Positions 9,487 to 21,778 of a DNA stretch of 64,000 bases are shown here, one piece after another. The stretch's first letter is position 1. The number at the start of each line of letters is the position of its first letter. The notes beneath the pieces were generated by a model. It made no database searches, was not told the origin of the DNA, and saw only the letters and a list, made by a program, of their open reading frames with translations. The position numbers were made by a program, and so were the translations under genes. The stretch is taken from positions 202,036-266,035 of the forward strand of contig NZ_JAHKPJ010000012.1 of the NCBI RefSeq assembly GCF_018860345.1, read 5' to 3'. Source of the DNA: Psychrosphaera sp. F3M07. Its GTDB lineage: Bacteria > Pseudomonadota > Gammaproteobacteria > Enterobacterales > Alteromonadaceae.

Positions 9487-10965
9487 TTAGTCATCTTTAT
9501 TGAGGTCATATTTACGCATTTTCTCAACTAATGTGGTGCGCCTTAAGTTCAATTGTTCCGCCGCTCTGGCCACCACATAATCTGTACTTTGCAAAGCTTG
9601 TTCTATTAAATTCACTTCTAACTCAGCCAAAAATTCTTTTAAATCAATCCCTTCTGTAGGAAGCATCATTGACGTTGGATCCGCCACCATAGTACCTGAC
9701 ATAGTAAAATCATCTGTACCATCATCATCTGGGTCATTATGGTCTGCAAACATATCAATTAATGCTTGGCGTTCCATGATTTCGTCTGGGTATTCCGGAA
9801 TAAAAGGCAAGTCATCTGTATATCGATATTTTTGCGGTAGATCATGAACGTCCACCATTTGGTTTGGAAACATAATTAATAAACGTTCGACTAAGTTTCC
9901 AAGTTCACGAACATTACCAGGCCACTGGTGCTGTTTTAAAGACTCTAGTGCCCTTTCCGTCAAATTAAACTTAGCTTTATGCTCTCGTTCAAAACGATGT
10001 GTAAACTCTTGTACTAACAATTCTAAATCGTCAGCTCTTTGACACAATGAAGGTGATTCAATTGGGAATACATTTAAACGGTAGAATAAGTCTTCACGAA
10101 ACTTACCTTCTTCAATCATGTCTTCTAAGTTTCTATGCGTTGCGGCAACAACTCGAACATCGGCTTTAATAGCTTTGGTTCCACCAACTCTTTCATACGT
10201 TCGTTCTTGTAAAACTCGTAATAATTTCACTTGCATTTGCAGTGGCATATCACCAATTTCGTCTAAAAATAACGTCCCACCTTGCGCTAACTCAAATCGG
10301 CCTTTACGAGAAGATATTGCGCCGGTAAACGCCCCTTTTTCATGACCAAACAGTTCACTTTCTAATAACTCTGCCGGTATTGCGCCACAGTTAACTGGCA
10401 CAAATGGGCCTCCAACACGGCCTGATAATAAATGTACATTCCTCGCAATCACTTCTTTACCTGTACCTGACTCACCGAGGATCAGTACATTGGCTTCTTT
10501 ATTGGCGACTTGATTAATCAAAAAACGAATTTGGTTCATTGGTTCCGTACTGCCAATTAAACCTTCAAATTTGTTACCTTGATTTGCGTTAGGTGCCTTT
10601 GGCATTAAACGTTTGTATTCTTGGCAATCGCGTATTTGTTGTGTAATGACGGGATATAGGAAAGGTTCGCTTAGGATCCCTAAGACGTTTTTTTGCTCAA
10701 ATAAGTATTTTAATGTATCACCCAATAATAAGAATGGGATAGCCGGTTGTGACTTAACAATAGACTCATGCTCACCACTTGATAATGCACCTAATATGCA
10801 ACAAGTCACTACGTCTTCAGGAATGCATTTACTGGCAAAATTAGACTCAGTAACCACTTCACATTGTTCTCCAATGAATACTAAAAGACCAGCCATAAGG
10901 TTAGCTCTTCGTTCATTCTCATCCAATATTAAGATGTTGTGCACCGCTGGTATTTGTTGTGTCAT
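9487..10965 (-). CDS. FleQ/FlrA-like sigma-54-dependent transcriptional activator
   Basis: The protein (492 aa) has a FleQ-type N-terminal receiver-like domain without a phospho-acceptor aspartate pocket, an AAA+ domain with GESGTGKE (Walker A, about 163-170), GAFTGA (sigma-54 contact loop) and GGTLFLDEIGDM (Walker B), and a Fis-type helix-turn-helix at the C-terminus (ARAAEQLNLRRTTLVEKMRK). FleQ and FlrA control flagella and, in Pseudomonas, exopolysaccharide genes in response to c-di-GMP. Here the gene lies directly upstream of the cellulose operon, not in a flagellar cluster. The LFRS c-di-GMP motif that precedes the AAA+ domain in those proteins reads KFEG here, so ligand sensing may differ. 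It may be the flagellar master regulator or a cellulose-dedicated paralogue. Confidence 0.85.
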   Translation of the reverse strand: MTQQIPAVHNILILDENERRANLMAGLLVFIGEQCEVVTESNFASKCIPEDVVTCCILGALSSGEHESIVKSQPAIPFLLLGDTLKYLFEQKNVLGILSEPFLYPVITQQIRDCQEYKRLMPKAPNANQGNKFEGLIGSTEPMNQIRFLINQVANKEANVLILGESGTGKEVIARNVHLLSGRVGGPFVPVNCGAIPAELLESELFGHEKGAFTGAISSRKGRFELAQGGTLFLDEIGDMPLQMQVKLLRVLQERTYERVGGTKAIKADVRVVAATHRNLEDMIEEGKFREDLFYRLNVFPIESPSLCQRADDLELLVQEFTHRFEREHKAKFNLTERALESLKQHQWPGNVRELGNLVERLLIMFPNQMVDVHDLPQKYRYTDDLPFIPEYPDEIMERQALIDMFADHNDPDDDGTDDFTMSGTMVADPTSMMLPTEGIDLKEFLAELEVNLIEQALQSTDYVVARAAEQLNLRRTTLVEKMRKYDLNKDD

Positions 10966-11098
10966 GATTTAATTCAGGCTATTTACTTTTTATTATCAAT
11001 CAATTGTAACCAGACTGATCTGAGTTGCAAGTGTTAAAAAGCATAATTCGCCTGAAAATTGACGGTTCGCCTTTATTTTGACAATTTAATTCGACCGT

Positions 11099-11430
11099 TT
11101 ATATTTGTCTTTTACGCTCAGCGTAAACGCCCAAAGCAATAAAGCAGCCGATGACTGTAATCGCTAAATACATGGAAGAGAGTGCTGCAAGTTGGGTTTT
11201 GAGTATGTTAGTTAACAATACTGTTAATGCACCATAACCAAAGGTACAAACAAATATAAAGATTGTGGTACGCACTACAAAGTTGGCTGAACTTATCTGT
11301 CTTTTTAAATATCGATTGATATCACCACCTGTGATCACTAATAAAGAAGCCACTAGAGCGAGAGCTATATCATTATTATAAGGTCTTAGCATACCGCCAA
11401 TTTGAGTCAACAAATCATAAACAAAAGACA

Positions 11431-11431
<1 letters not shown>
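11099..11431 (-). CDS. DUF3392 family membrane protein
   Basis: A 110-residue protein with three or four hydrophobic helices (about 18-34, 52-75 and 83-102) separated by short charged loops (YLKRQ, YAERKRQI). It matches the DUF3392 family, of unknown function, which is often found next to ligA in gammaproteobacteria. Its ATG shares one base with the ligA stop codon (TAATG), so the two are translationally coupled and probably cotranscribed. Nothing in the sequence suggests an enzymatic site. Confidence 0.8.
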
Positions 11432-13524
<2,093 letters not shown>

Positions 13525-13553
13525 TCAAATATTGAAACTGAACATGTTAAAAA

Positions 13554-13928
13554 CTATCTGAAGTTAGATATATAAACTAGAAAAACTCCAAACAATAAGG
13601 AAGCTACACCGGCAAGCCTAAATACAGGTTTAAATTTAATTGCTGACCAACGAGCAAACTGACGATGTTTGTTTCCACCTAATAAAATTAAACCAAAACT
13701 TACTGCTAAAAGTAAACAACCAACACTGAGAAAAAGCATTGGATAAACTATCTGAGCATGCAAATAAATTAATATTCCGCCAACTATAAACCGGCTTATT
13801 ACCTCAAACCAATGAAAGTAATTTTTTTCGCTGAAATTGATGATGGCATTTGACCAAAATTGTGGATTAGTGATCATAACAAGACTTAACAATATCGTTA
13901 TTAGGCCTAGCGCCGTAATGATAAACAT
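13554..13928 (-). CDS. Small four-helix membrane protein, function unknown
   Basis: A 124-residue, strongly hydrophobic protein with four predicted membrane helices (about 3-20, 42-58, 62-84 and 101-120) and basic loops (GGNKHRQFARW), giving a likely inside-facing middle loop. I do not recognise the family. It sits between the chemoreceptor gene (45 bp upstream) and ligA (90 bp downstream) on the same strand and may be cotranscribed with either. Aromatic residues cluster near helix 2 (NYFHWFEV). No charged residues lie inside the helices, so a transporter or enzyme function is not suggested. Confidence 0.6.
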   Translation of the reverse strand: MFIITALGLITILLSLVMITNPQFWSNAIINFSEKNYFHWFEVISRFIVGGILIYLHAQIVYPMLFLSVGCLLLAVSFGLILLGGNKHRQFARWSAIKFKPVFRLAGVASLLFGVFLVYISNFR

Positions 13929-13972
13929 TTACGACTTCCACATAGAATTGAATTGTAGGCCCTTAAGTCTGG

Positions 13973-16087
13973 TTAACACTTAAGGCGGCTCAGTTGATTT
14001 TCAATATTCTCCACTAGCTCTTTTGAATCTCGGCTGTTATCTTGTAACTCTTGACCCAACACAGCTAAACCCTTGCTACTGTCTGATACAGACACTAATC
14101 TAGAATTAATATCTTCAGCTACATGACTTTGTTGTTCGGCAGCAGTTGCGACTTGTTCTGAACTCTCATTTATCTTCCTAATACTTTCCATGGTTTCTGA
14201 TAAACGCTCAAAACTAACACTGGTTTTTTCAACTGTATTCGCAACCGTTACTTTAATGCTATCTAATGTATCAACCGCTTTATTTACATCAATTTGCAAA
14301 TTACCTATTAAGTCACTTATATCTTGAGTAGAGGTTTGAGTACGAGCCGCTAGACTTCTCACCTCGTCGGCAACTACAGCAAATCCTCGGCCTTGTTCAC
14401 CCGCACGAGCGGCTTCAATGGCTGCATTTAACGCCAACAAGTTAGTTTGTTCTGCAATCGAACGTATGGTCTCAACTATGCTTGTTATATCTGAGCTACG
14501 TGAAGCTACTTTAGAAACTTGTTCACTTGTCATTGTCATTGTTTGCTCTAACTGCTGCACTTCACTTACATTCTCTTGGAGAGTTTCTTGTGTTGCATGA
14601 AGTAACTCATTTGCAGTGCTACCACCTTGCGCGGTTACTGCCGCCAGTTGTGCAACTTCGCTTGCAGCAGCAGCCATTTCTGTCATAGCTGTTGCTATAT
14701 TATCTAAGTCGTACTGTTGATCATGCGTATCTTTTTCTACACTTTGGGCAATTTTTTCTAACCGAGTAAATTTACCAACCAGCTCATTTGAGTAGCCTTT
14801 AGACGCACCTATCATTTCGGCTAACTTAATAATAAATTTATTAAAACCATTCGCCAATAAAATCAGTTCTTTATGACTTTCAATAGTTACTGTTTGAGTT
14901 AAATCACCTTCACGTTCAGCTAACTTTTGAATAGAATTTGACACTAATTCTATTGGTGAAGTGATCGATTTAGCTAACCACATCGAAAACAACATTGCGC
15001 CAATTAAGAATACGATTGAAGAAATGACCAATCTTGTAATAACTGCAGCTAAGCTATCCTGTGCATGACTTAACATCGAATTAATAGACGCAAGCGCCAC
15101 ACTTTCTGGAACAGAAACTATTAATGTCCATTCAACTTTAGCTTCTGGAATAATAACTGGAACTTTTACATGCCAATAATCTTGATTAATAATCGTATCA
15201 TTGTCGCTAGTTAAAATACGTTTAAGCTCTTCACTTACTTTTAATGCATTTTTAGACAACTCATTTGCGTATTTGTTAGAAGCCACCAGCAACTTTCTTT
15301 GACTCACCAACGTAATCGAAGTATTACCGCCAAATAAGCTTTTTGCTTGCTCTGTGATCCATTTTTGAACAACAGGCAAATTAATATCAACCCCCACTAA
15401 GCCTCTAAACGTTCCGTTTGTCACAACAGGAGCAGCCAATGTGGTCATTAACTCTTCCTTACCTGGCTCAATTTCATATAAGTAAGGGTCTAATGCACAA
15501 GGTTTTAACGTATCTTTACTACATAAATACCACTCAGCTTCTCGAATGCCATTTTCATCTTTATTATCTAAGTATTTTTCATTAGCATCTTCGGTTGGAT
15601 AAAATACAATTTGCCCATCTTCACGTATCCAGTAGGTTTCAATTGTGCCTGCTGGACTGGAATGATTTAACGAACCCAAATATTCAGAATCCCTATTATC
15701 ATAACCGTTAGCTTCAAATTGGGCATAAATAGAACTGATCGTGGGGCTTGAATTTAATGCGAACCTCCCCATATCTCTCACTAATTCGCGACTAAGTGGA
15801 GTGTTTGGTATTGCTGTATTGGATAAAGTTTCGGCAAACATTAATGCAGGAGCAAAACTTTGAGTTAACAATTTACTAACTCGCTCACCGGCAAGTTCAC
15901 CTGCATCTTTCATTGATTTAATGACAGACGATTTTAGTTCTACTTTGGTGCTATTGATCTGCTCATCAGAAAATGAAGACAAGCTCATTGCCGACAAAAT
16001 GCCAAAAACTAAAGCGCATAACATGACAATAAATACAAATAAAACACTTACTTTGCGTTTGATAGAAGCTTGTTTACCGAGCAACAT
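13973..16087 (-). CDS. Methyl-accepting chemotaxis protein with dCache sensor
   Basis: This 704-residue chemoreceptor has a first membrane helix (about 12-35), a long periplasmic sensor with double-Cache features ([18 protein letters not shown], then [14 protein letters not shown] near the membrane-proximal module), a second helix (about 345-370), a HAMP linker, and a cytoplasmic signalling domain with the conserved hairpin tip ([20 protein letters not shown], then [19 protein letters not shown]). dCache receptors commonly bind amino acids, other carboxylates or purines; the ligand here cannot be read from sequence alone. The C-terminus lacks a CheR/CheB NWETF-type tether. It is monocistronic or heads a short unit with the downstream membrane protein. 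Confidence 0.92.
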   Translation of the reverse strand: MLLGKQASIKRKVSVLFVFIVMLCALVFGILSAMSLSSFSDEQINSTKVELKSSVIKSMKDAGELAGERVSKLLTQSFAPALMFAETLSNTAIPNTPLSRELVRDMGRFALNSSPTISSIYAQFEANGYDNRDSEYLGSLNHSSPAGTIETYWIREDGQIVFYPTEDANEKYLDNKDENGIREAEWYLCSKDTLKPCALDPYLYEIEPGKEELMTTLAAPVVTNGTFRGLVGVDINLPVVQKWITEQAKSLFGGNTSITLVSQRKLLVASNKYANELSKNALKVSEELKRILTSDNDTIINQDYWHVKVPVIIPEAKVEWTLIVSVPESVALASINSMLSHAQDSLAAVITRLVISSIVFLIGAMLFSMWLAKSITSPIELVSNSIQKLAEREGDLTQTVTIESHKELILLANGFNKFIIKLAEMIGASKGYSNELVGKFTRLEKIAQSVEKDTHDQQYDLDNIATAMTEMAAAASEVAQLAAVTAQGGSTANELLHATQETLQENVSEVQQLEQTMTMTSEQVSKVASRSSDITSIVETIRSIAEQTNLLALNAAIEAARAGEQGRGFAVVADEVRSLAARTQTSTQDISDLIGNLQIDVNKAVDTLDSIKVTVANTVEKTSVSFERLSETMESIRKINESSEQVATAAEQQSHVAEDINSRLVSVSDSSKGLAVLGQELQDNSRDSKELVENIENQLSRLKC

Positions 16088-16212
16088 TAAATATTGTTCC
16101 TTCTCTTTCGTATAAGATTTTATCGACCTTCAACATAATTAACTTTAGAACAATATTCCTCAAGTACAGGTTAATTTAATACATTTATATTTTGTCTTGG
16201 CTAACCTACTAC

Positions 16213-17148
16213 TTATACTAATTGTGGGTGTTTACACATATTACGTCCGCTTTGTTTTGCATGACTTAAGTATTTTTCAGCATCATCTAACAAAGTGACT
16301 ATGTTTTTCTGTGCAGTGAACACAGTGGAAATGCCAATACTAACCGTTAAAAATTTAACACTAGATTTAGGGTGTGCAATTTGCTCAGCCAAAACCGCTC
16401 GGCGTATCTTTTCACCTACAGAAATAGCACCAATCAGTTCAGTATTAGGTAAGATAACGGCAAAAATTCCTCCGCCTAAACGAGCGACAAAATCGCTAGG
16501 TCGCATAAGTGTATCTTGAATGCGAACCGCCACTTGTTTAAGTGAAATATCACCACGGATATGGCCATAAACCTCATTAAACAATTTAAAATTATCAATA
16601 TCGACGAGAAGTAATGCTGAATCTTGTTTTTCACGATTACTGCTGTTTTCTAACTTAGTGATATGTTCTTCAAAATAACGCCGATTATAGACTTTAGTCA
16701 GATAATCAATAAACACTAAGCCGCTTAACATATCCCTCTGATACTTGAGAGTAAGGTGGGCTTTAACTCTATTTTTTAACGTGCTTGGATTAATTGGTTT
16801 GTTAATAAAATCTACGCCTCCGTTTTCCCAACAAGCCTCTTCTTCATCTTGCTGTTCACACGAAGTGACGAATATGATTGGGATTTCAGCGGTAGATAAT
16901 CGTTGTTTTAAAATCACACACGTTTCGATCCCTGACATGTAAGGCATAACAACATCTAACAGGATTAAATCCGGTGGGTTTTTATTACATAACTCTATGG
17001 CTTGATCACCACTTGTTGCTGCGACAATTTTATACTCACTCGATAATATCTTATCTACTATCTTTATGTTAATAGGTTGGTCATCGACCACTAAAATAGT
17101 TGAATTAGCTAAGTTTAATTCAGTTTCTACGTCAATTTTATTTATCAC
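16213..17148 (-). CDS. Response regulator: receiver plus degenerate GGDEF domain
   Basis: A 311-residue protein with a REC domain (VVDDQP near 20-25, phospho-acceptor D65 in LILLDVVMP, T/S near VTS and K in NKPINP) followed by a GGDEF domain. The active-site signature, expected as GGDEF or GGEEF, reads GGGIF (about 222-226). Both the metal-binding acid and the catalytic glutamate are lost, so c-di-GMP synthesis is not expected. It may act as a GTP or c-di-GMP sensor or simply an output partner. The start lies 1 bp past the stop of the large hybrid kinase gene, so this is very probably its cognate regulator. Confidence 0.9.
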   Translation of the reverse strand: MINKIDVETELNLANSTILVVDDQPINIKIVDKILSSEYKIVAATSGDQAIELCNKNPPDLILLDVVMPYMSGIETCVILKQRLSTAEIPIIFVTSCEQQDEEEACWENGGVDFINKPINPSTLKNRVKAHLTLKYQRDMLSGLVFIDYLTKVYNRRYFEEHITKLENSSNREKQDSALLLVDIDNFKLFNEVYGHIRGDISLKQVAVRIQDTLMRPSDFVARLGGGIFAVILPNTELIGAISVGEKIRRAVLAEQIAHPKSSVKFLTVSIGISTVFTAQKNIVTLLDDAEKYLSHAKQSGRNMCKHPQLV

Positions 17149-17149
17149 A

Positions 17150-20100
17150 CTACTCTTCCATTAATAGCTTTTTTAACGCATCTAAATGCAATTTAGCCTC
17201 ATTAAATTGTAACTTATTCAAACATGCAACTAACTTTTCACTAAGTGGTTTAGAAATGGATTTTAACGGTTCTTCTATTTTATGATAAGTATCAATTGCA
17301 TTAAGGTTGAACTCTAAAACATCTTCATACAAACTGGAAAATACGTCTTCAAAATTAACCGTCAATTTTGATTTGTCAGACTCTTTATTTGGCAACAATA
17401 AATGTAATAACCCTTGCACGTCATCGGCCGTTTGTTTCATCAACTGATACACGTTTGCAAATTGTGATTTCGACAGTTTGTCATCACTTTCAAAGACTTT
17501 TTGTTCAATCTGATGTTCTATTTCTTTTGTTAATTCACTAAGTTGTTTAAAACCTAAACTTTCTGAGGTACTTTTCAACGTGTGAAAAAGTATAAACTCA
17601 TCCTGCTCTATTCGCTTATTAACAGATGCACTTAACTTGATTAACTCAACATTAAGGTCATCTAGAAATAACACTAATGAACGTTTGTATAAGTCATTTA
17701 AATAATTAAACCTTGCTAAGCTATTTTCAATATCTATGTTTTTATTAACACAGTATTCAATTGCTTCATCAGTTAGACAGTCTTGTAATTTTTTATTGGC
17801 TATTGCCACACTGGTTAAAGTATTCGCACCGGACGTAGCCGCTAGGATAATTTCAACGACTTTATTAATTTGAAAAGGTTTAGCTATATGACCATCCATC
17901 CCTGCTTCAAAACACAACGCAATATCCTTATCTGAAACATTCGCTGTCATCGCATAAATAGGCAAGGTTAAATACTGTTCATGCGCTCTAATACGTCGTG
18001 TGGTTTCATATCCATCCAAATCCGGCATTTGGATATCCATTAAGATAAAATCAAACGTATGGTTATTTAATTCTTCTAAAGCTATCAATCCACCACTTGC
18101 TACGACAACTATAGCACCTTGACTCTCTAATAGAGTTTTAGCGATTAATTGATTGGCTGGATTATCTTCGACCACTAAAATTCGTTTATTAAATAACGAC
18201 TTCTCCTTTTTTGTTACTTTTTGAATTTGAACATTATGCTGAGAAGCGCTGACTGCATCGGTAATCGCTTCAACTAACATAGTTCGGGTTACCGGTTTAG
18301 AAATAAACCCATTTAACAATGATTTTGATTCCGCCGCTTTTTCCGCTAACCGTTGTCGACTTAATGCAGATACCATGATCACCAATGGGATATTGCCAGC
18401 TGGCGTGATTGCCCTTATTTTTTCAGCCAATTGCCAACCATCTACATCAGGCATTTTCCAGTCAACTAAAACTAGGTCAAACGCTTTATTATTGTCTATC
18501 GCTTGCTGGAATAACCTTAATCCATCTTCCGCATTCGAAGCGACAGATGCTTGCCATCCGAGTAACTTAATTGTGTTACCTAACACATTTAAGGCCGTAA
18601 TATTGTCGTCGACCAAGAGTACATTCAGCGACTTATTAATGCTAACGGGTATTAGACTATTTGGTGAGTCGACTTCCACTAAATCGATGTTAAAACTAAA
18701 TGTGGAGCCAACGCCTTTTTTACTGACGACGGTCAACTCGCCACCCATTAAATTTACAAATTGATGGGCTATTGATAAACCGACACCCAAACCACCATAG
18801 TGACGAGCACTAGAATCATCAGACTGAGAAAATAACTCAAAAATTTTCGCCAATTTTTCTGGCTCGATACCTATGCCAGAATCGGTAATGGAGAATAATA
18901 AGGTTACCTTATTATCTTCTAAACGCTCTACACTAATTCGAATGATGACCTCACCTTCTAAACTAAATTTAACTGCGTTCGCGGCTATATTTAGGATAAC
19001 TTGGCGTAATTTTTTCTCATCGCCAAGCAAAATTAAAGGTACATCGGCATCCATGTCAAAGTGAACTTCTAAAGGTTTATCGCCAATCAAGTTGGATAAG
19101 TGGAAACCTATATCGTCTAACACTTCATCAAATACAAATTCTGTCTTTTCTAATGTTAATAACCCACGCTCCGCATCACTCAAATCCATAATGTCATCGA
19201 TGATGTAAGTTAAATGTTTCATGGATTGTTTAGCACCATCAACACTAGTGCGTTGTATGTCAGTTAGTACGGTCAATTCCAACATTTGTAACATGCCATT
19301 GGCAATATTAAGTGGGGTTCTTAACTCATGGCTCATTTTTGATATGAAGGTCGATTTGGACTTACTCGCGGCATCTACATTAGATAAGGCCGTTTTTAAT
19401 TTCGTTTCTTCAATCAACCTAAGCGAAATATTCTTACCCGCTAAATAATAAAATACATCATCATCTATCATCAATTTACAGCAAGAGATAAGCATAGGTA
19501 TAGTTTGACCGTTACCTTGTTGATATGAACGCTCTAAACTGATCCTGTTATTAACGTCTATATTATTTTTAAGGGCTTCCCAAGATTCATCTTCTTTATA
19601 AATGATAATTTCATTGATTGATTGATATTGAATAGAAGTGTTTGTATAACCTAATTGGATATTTGCATAGTTATTTAAATGAACAATATGCCCTTGCGGA
19701 TCTAACCATAACAGGACATCTTGAGAATTATCTAAGGCACTATTTATCAAAGAGACGTGGCGTTTTAACGACAGAGTTTCGCGAATATCTTCAGCTAAAA
19801 ATACATAACCACTTTCTTTGCCAAACTCATCTAAAATAGTTGTGGTGGTCAATTCAATAGGAACATCTAAATCAATATTATGATTACAAAATGTGACCAA
19901 CGTTGAAGCGTTATCTTCCAATAACTTGGCAACCCATTCTGAAAAATTGGAATGTTCATCGTTATCGAAGAAGGTAGATTGTATTAGTTCAATAATATTT
20001 AAACAGTCTACAGTGTCTTTTTCATTGAGTTTTAACAAATCCTGTGCACTTCGATTTATCAACGAAATTACGCCGTCCATATTGGTAGCAATAATTGCTG

Positions 20101-21625
20101 TTTGACTGCTATTTAAAACACTACTTTGAAACTGAGATCTGCGTATTACCTCACCCGATTTAACCGTCACCTGTTGTTCTAACAATTCATTTTTTATTTT
20201 TAAGTCGTTTTGTAATTGAATAAGTTTGGTGATATCACTGATACTCACCGTCGCCCCTAAAAACGAACCGTTTTTCATTAAAGGAATTAAACTTATTTGT
20301 AATTGTTTTGTTGTTTCACTTTCGGCGTTTTTAACAAAAAAAGGTAAGTTTAAAATAGATTCACCACGACTCACTTGTTTAAAGTAACTGACTAATTCTG
20401 ACTGTTTTATGTATGGCTTTAACCACTCCAACAAGGTCTCAGATTTTGTCTTTTCAAGGTGTTGAAACTTGTTAAATAAGTCTTCTGCAGCGTGATTCCA
20501 ATGTAAGACTAAAAAGTCTTTATCAACTGCGATTATTGACTCTCTGGTATTTTCAACAACTGCTGCATAACTTAATTTACGAGTGATTGACTCAAACCGT
20601 TTGGATAACGTGCGGCCAATAAAAAACACAAAAATCGACAAAAGTAATGAGATAAGTATGATTTGATTACGAATTAACTGTGGAGGAGTGAGCTCTAAAG
20701 AATCAATATAATTTATGGTTGGAGATAATGTGATTAGCCATTTTCTACCAAAGACATCTAAGCTGTTGGTTAATTTAAATCGTTTGTTAATTTCTGAGTC
20801 TGTCTCAGAATTATAAAAGTTGGTTTCTTGTTTTAAATATACATCTGAAATACTAATTTGAAAGTTAGCATTTAAGCTAGATACAGAATCTAAAATTTCA
20901 CTAATTAATAAAGGAGAATACACCCAAGCGATAAAATCACTTTTTTCGTTTACGTTCGCCTCTCGGGCATTTTGAATTGGCAACAATAATAAAAAGCCAT
21001 GTTTAACTTTACTATCTGCTTGCACTAACGTTATAGGGCCGGTCAACTGAGTTGTGTTAGAGATCGCAGCTTTTATCGCTGCCATTCGTCTGTTATGTTC
21101 AGAGCCAATATCCAAACCTATTGCTTGGAGATTGTCTTTCTCCGGTTCTATATATTGAATTATGAATAATGGGTCTTGTGGATTATCTAATTGTTTTAAT
21201 TCAAACTTTCCATCTCTATCTTTTGCTGCATTTTTCAAAAATGAGGCAAGTTCGTCTTGTTCCACCTTTTTAATAACACCAAAACCTCTGGATCCTGGGA
21301 ATTCATTTTTATAATCTCGACTGCGAAAGTATTCCTGATGGTGTTTATGAGTAAAGTCTTCTAACTTGACCGTATTGATAGTGCCTCGTAATCCATGCAA
21401 GGCCTGCTCGTACTTACTCAATTCAGATAGGATATCTGCAGAAACTGCAGCCAACTCTTTATTTATTTGTTCATTAATTTTGGATTTATTCTGGCTTACA
21501 GTGTTCTTTTCAGACGAAACCGCAACATATAACCCACTCAAGAAAATAATGATGGAAACGACAAAAAATCTAACAAGTAAAGGGTTAATAGACGTCGTTA
21601 CCCCGGTTAATTTCCCTTGGCTCAT
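17150..21625 (-). CDS. CHASE-domain hybrid sensor histidine kinase (PAS, HisKA, two receivers, Hpt)
   Basis: A 1491-residue phosphorelay protein. In order: a membrane helix (about 12-33), a periplasmic CHASE domain (about 70-280, GFGVIKKVEQ and related motifs), a second helix (about 318-340), two to three PAS domains (about 350-745), HisKA (SHELRTP, His about 765), an ATPase domain (N-box IAANAVKFS, DSGIGIEPEKL, GGLGVGLSI), two receivers (Asp about 1054 in VLVDWKMPD and about 1196 in LMDIQMPD) and a C-terminal Hpt (FHTLKSTSESLG, His about 1347). All phosphotransfer residues are present, so a full His-Asp-His-Asp relay to the adjacent regulator is plausible. CHASE domains sense small extracellular ligands; this ligand is unknown. 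It is transcribed divergently from the operon starting at 21779. Confidence 0.93.
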   Translation of the reverse strand: MSQGKLTGVTTSINPLLVRFFVVSIIIFLSGLYVAVSSEKNTVSQNKSKINEQINKELAAVSADILSELSKYEQALHGLRGTINTVKLEDFTHKHHQEYFRSRDYKNEFPGSRGFGVIKKVEQDELASFLKNAAKDRDGKFELKQLDNPQDPLFIIQYIEPEKDNLQAIGLDIGSEHNRRMAAIKAAISNTTQLTGPITLVQADSKVKHGFLLLLPIQNAREANVNEKSDFIAWVYSPLLISEILDSVSSLNANFQISISDVYLKQETNFYNSETDSEINKRFKLTNSLDVFGRKWLITLSPTINYIDSLELTPPQLIRNQIILISLLLSIFVFFIGRTLSKRFESITRKLSYAAVVENTRESIIAVDKDFLVLHWNHAAEDLFNKFQHLEKTKSETLLEWLKPYIKQSELVSYFKQVSRGESILNLPFFVKNAESETTKQLQISLIPLMKNGSFLGATVSISDITKLIQLQNDLKIKNELLEQQVTVKSGEVIRRSQFQSSVLNSSQTAIIATNMDGVISLINRSAQDLLKLNEKDTVDCLNIIELIQSTFFDNDEHSNFSEWVAKLLEDNASTLVTFCNHNIDLDVPIELTTTTILDEFGKESGYVFLAEDIRETLSLKRHVSLINSALDNSQDVLLWLDPQGHIVHLNNYANIQLGYTNTSIQYQSINEIIIYKEDESWEALKNNIDVNNRISLERSYQQGNGQTIPMLISCCKLMIDDDVFYYLAGKNISLRLIEETKLKTALSNVDAASKSKSTFISKMSHELRTPLNIANGMLQMLELTVLTDIQRTSVDGAKQSMKHLTYIIDDIMDLSDAERGLLTLEKTEFVFDEVLDDIGFHLSNLIGDKPLEVHFDMDADVPLILLGDEKKLRQVILNIAANAVKFSLEGEVIIRISVERLEDNKVTLLFSITDSGIGIEPEKLAKIFELFSQSDDSSARHYGGLGVGLSIAHQFVNLMGGELTVVSKKGVGSTFSFNIDLVEVDSPNSLIPVSINKSLNVLLVDDNITALNVLGNTIKLLGWQASVASNAEDGLRLFQQAIDNNKAFDLVLVDWKMPDVDGWQLAEKIRAITPAGNIPLVIMVSALSRQRLAEKAAESKSLLNGFISKPVTRTMLVEAITDAVSASQHNVQIQKVTKKEKSLFNKRILVVEDNPANQLIAKTLLESQGAIVVVASGGLIALEELNNHTFDFILMDIQMPDLDGYETTRRIRAHEQYLTLPIYAMTANVSDKDIALCFEAGMDGHIAKPFQINKVVEIILAATSGANTLTSVAIANKKLQDCLTDEAIEYCVNKNIDIENSLARFNYLNDLYKRSLVLFLDDLNVELIKLSASVNKRIEQDEFILFHTLKSTSESLGFKQLSELTKEIEHQIEQKVFESDDKLSKSQFANVYQLMKQTADDVQGLLHLLLPNKESDKSKLTVNFEDVFSSLYEDVLEFNLNAIDTYHKIEEPLKSISKPLSEKLVACLNKLQFNEAKLHLDALKKLLMEE

Positions 21626-21662
21626 TTGTAATTAGTCCTTTGATTTTAAAAATGAAAAATTT

Positions 21663-21706
21663 AAATTAATCATAGTCAAATAAATAAAATAGGCTATGAT
21701 TAATTT
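21663..21706. promoter_or_regulatory. Perfect 13-bp inverted repeat in divergent promoter region
   Basis: AAATTAATCATAG at 21663-21675 is repeated in perfect inverted form at 21694-21706 with an 18-bp spacer. It lies in the 153-bp gap between two divergent signalling operons, so it could be an operator for a dimeric regulator controlling both. A transcription terminator is unlikely here, since both flanking genes begin, not end, at this gap. Confidence 0.5.
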
Positions 21707-21778
21707 TAAATAATTGTTCTTAATTAAATGGTTTTTGCATGTTTTGCTTAACTAAGGTTACTCACGGAAGGTGTAGCA

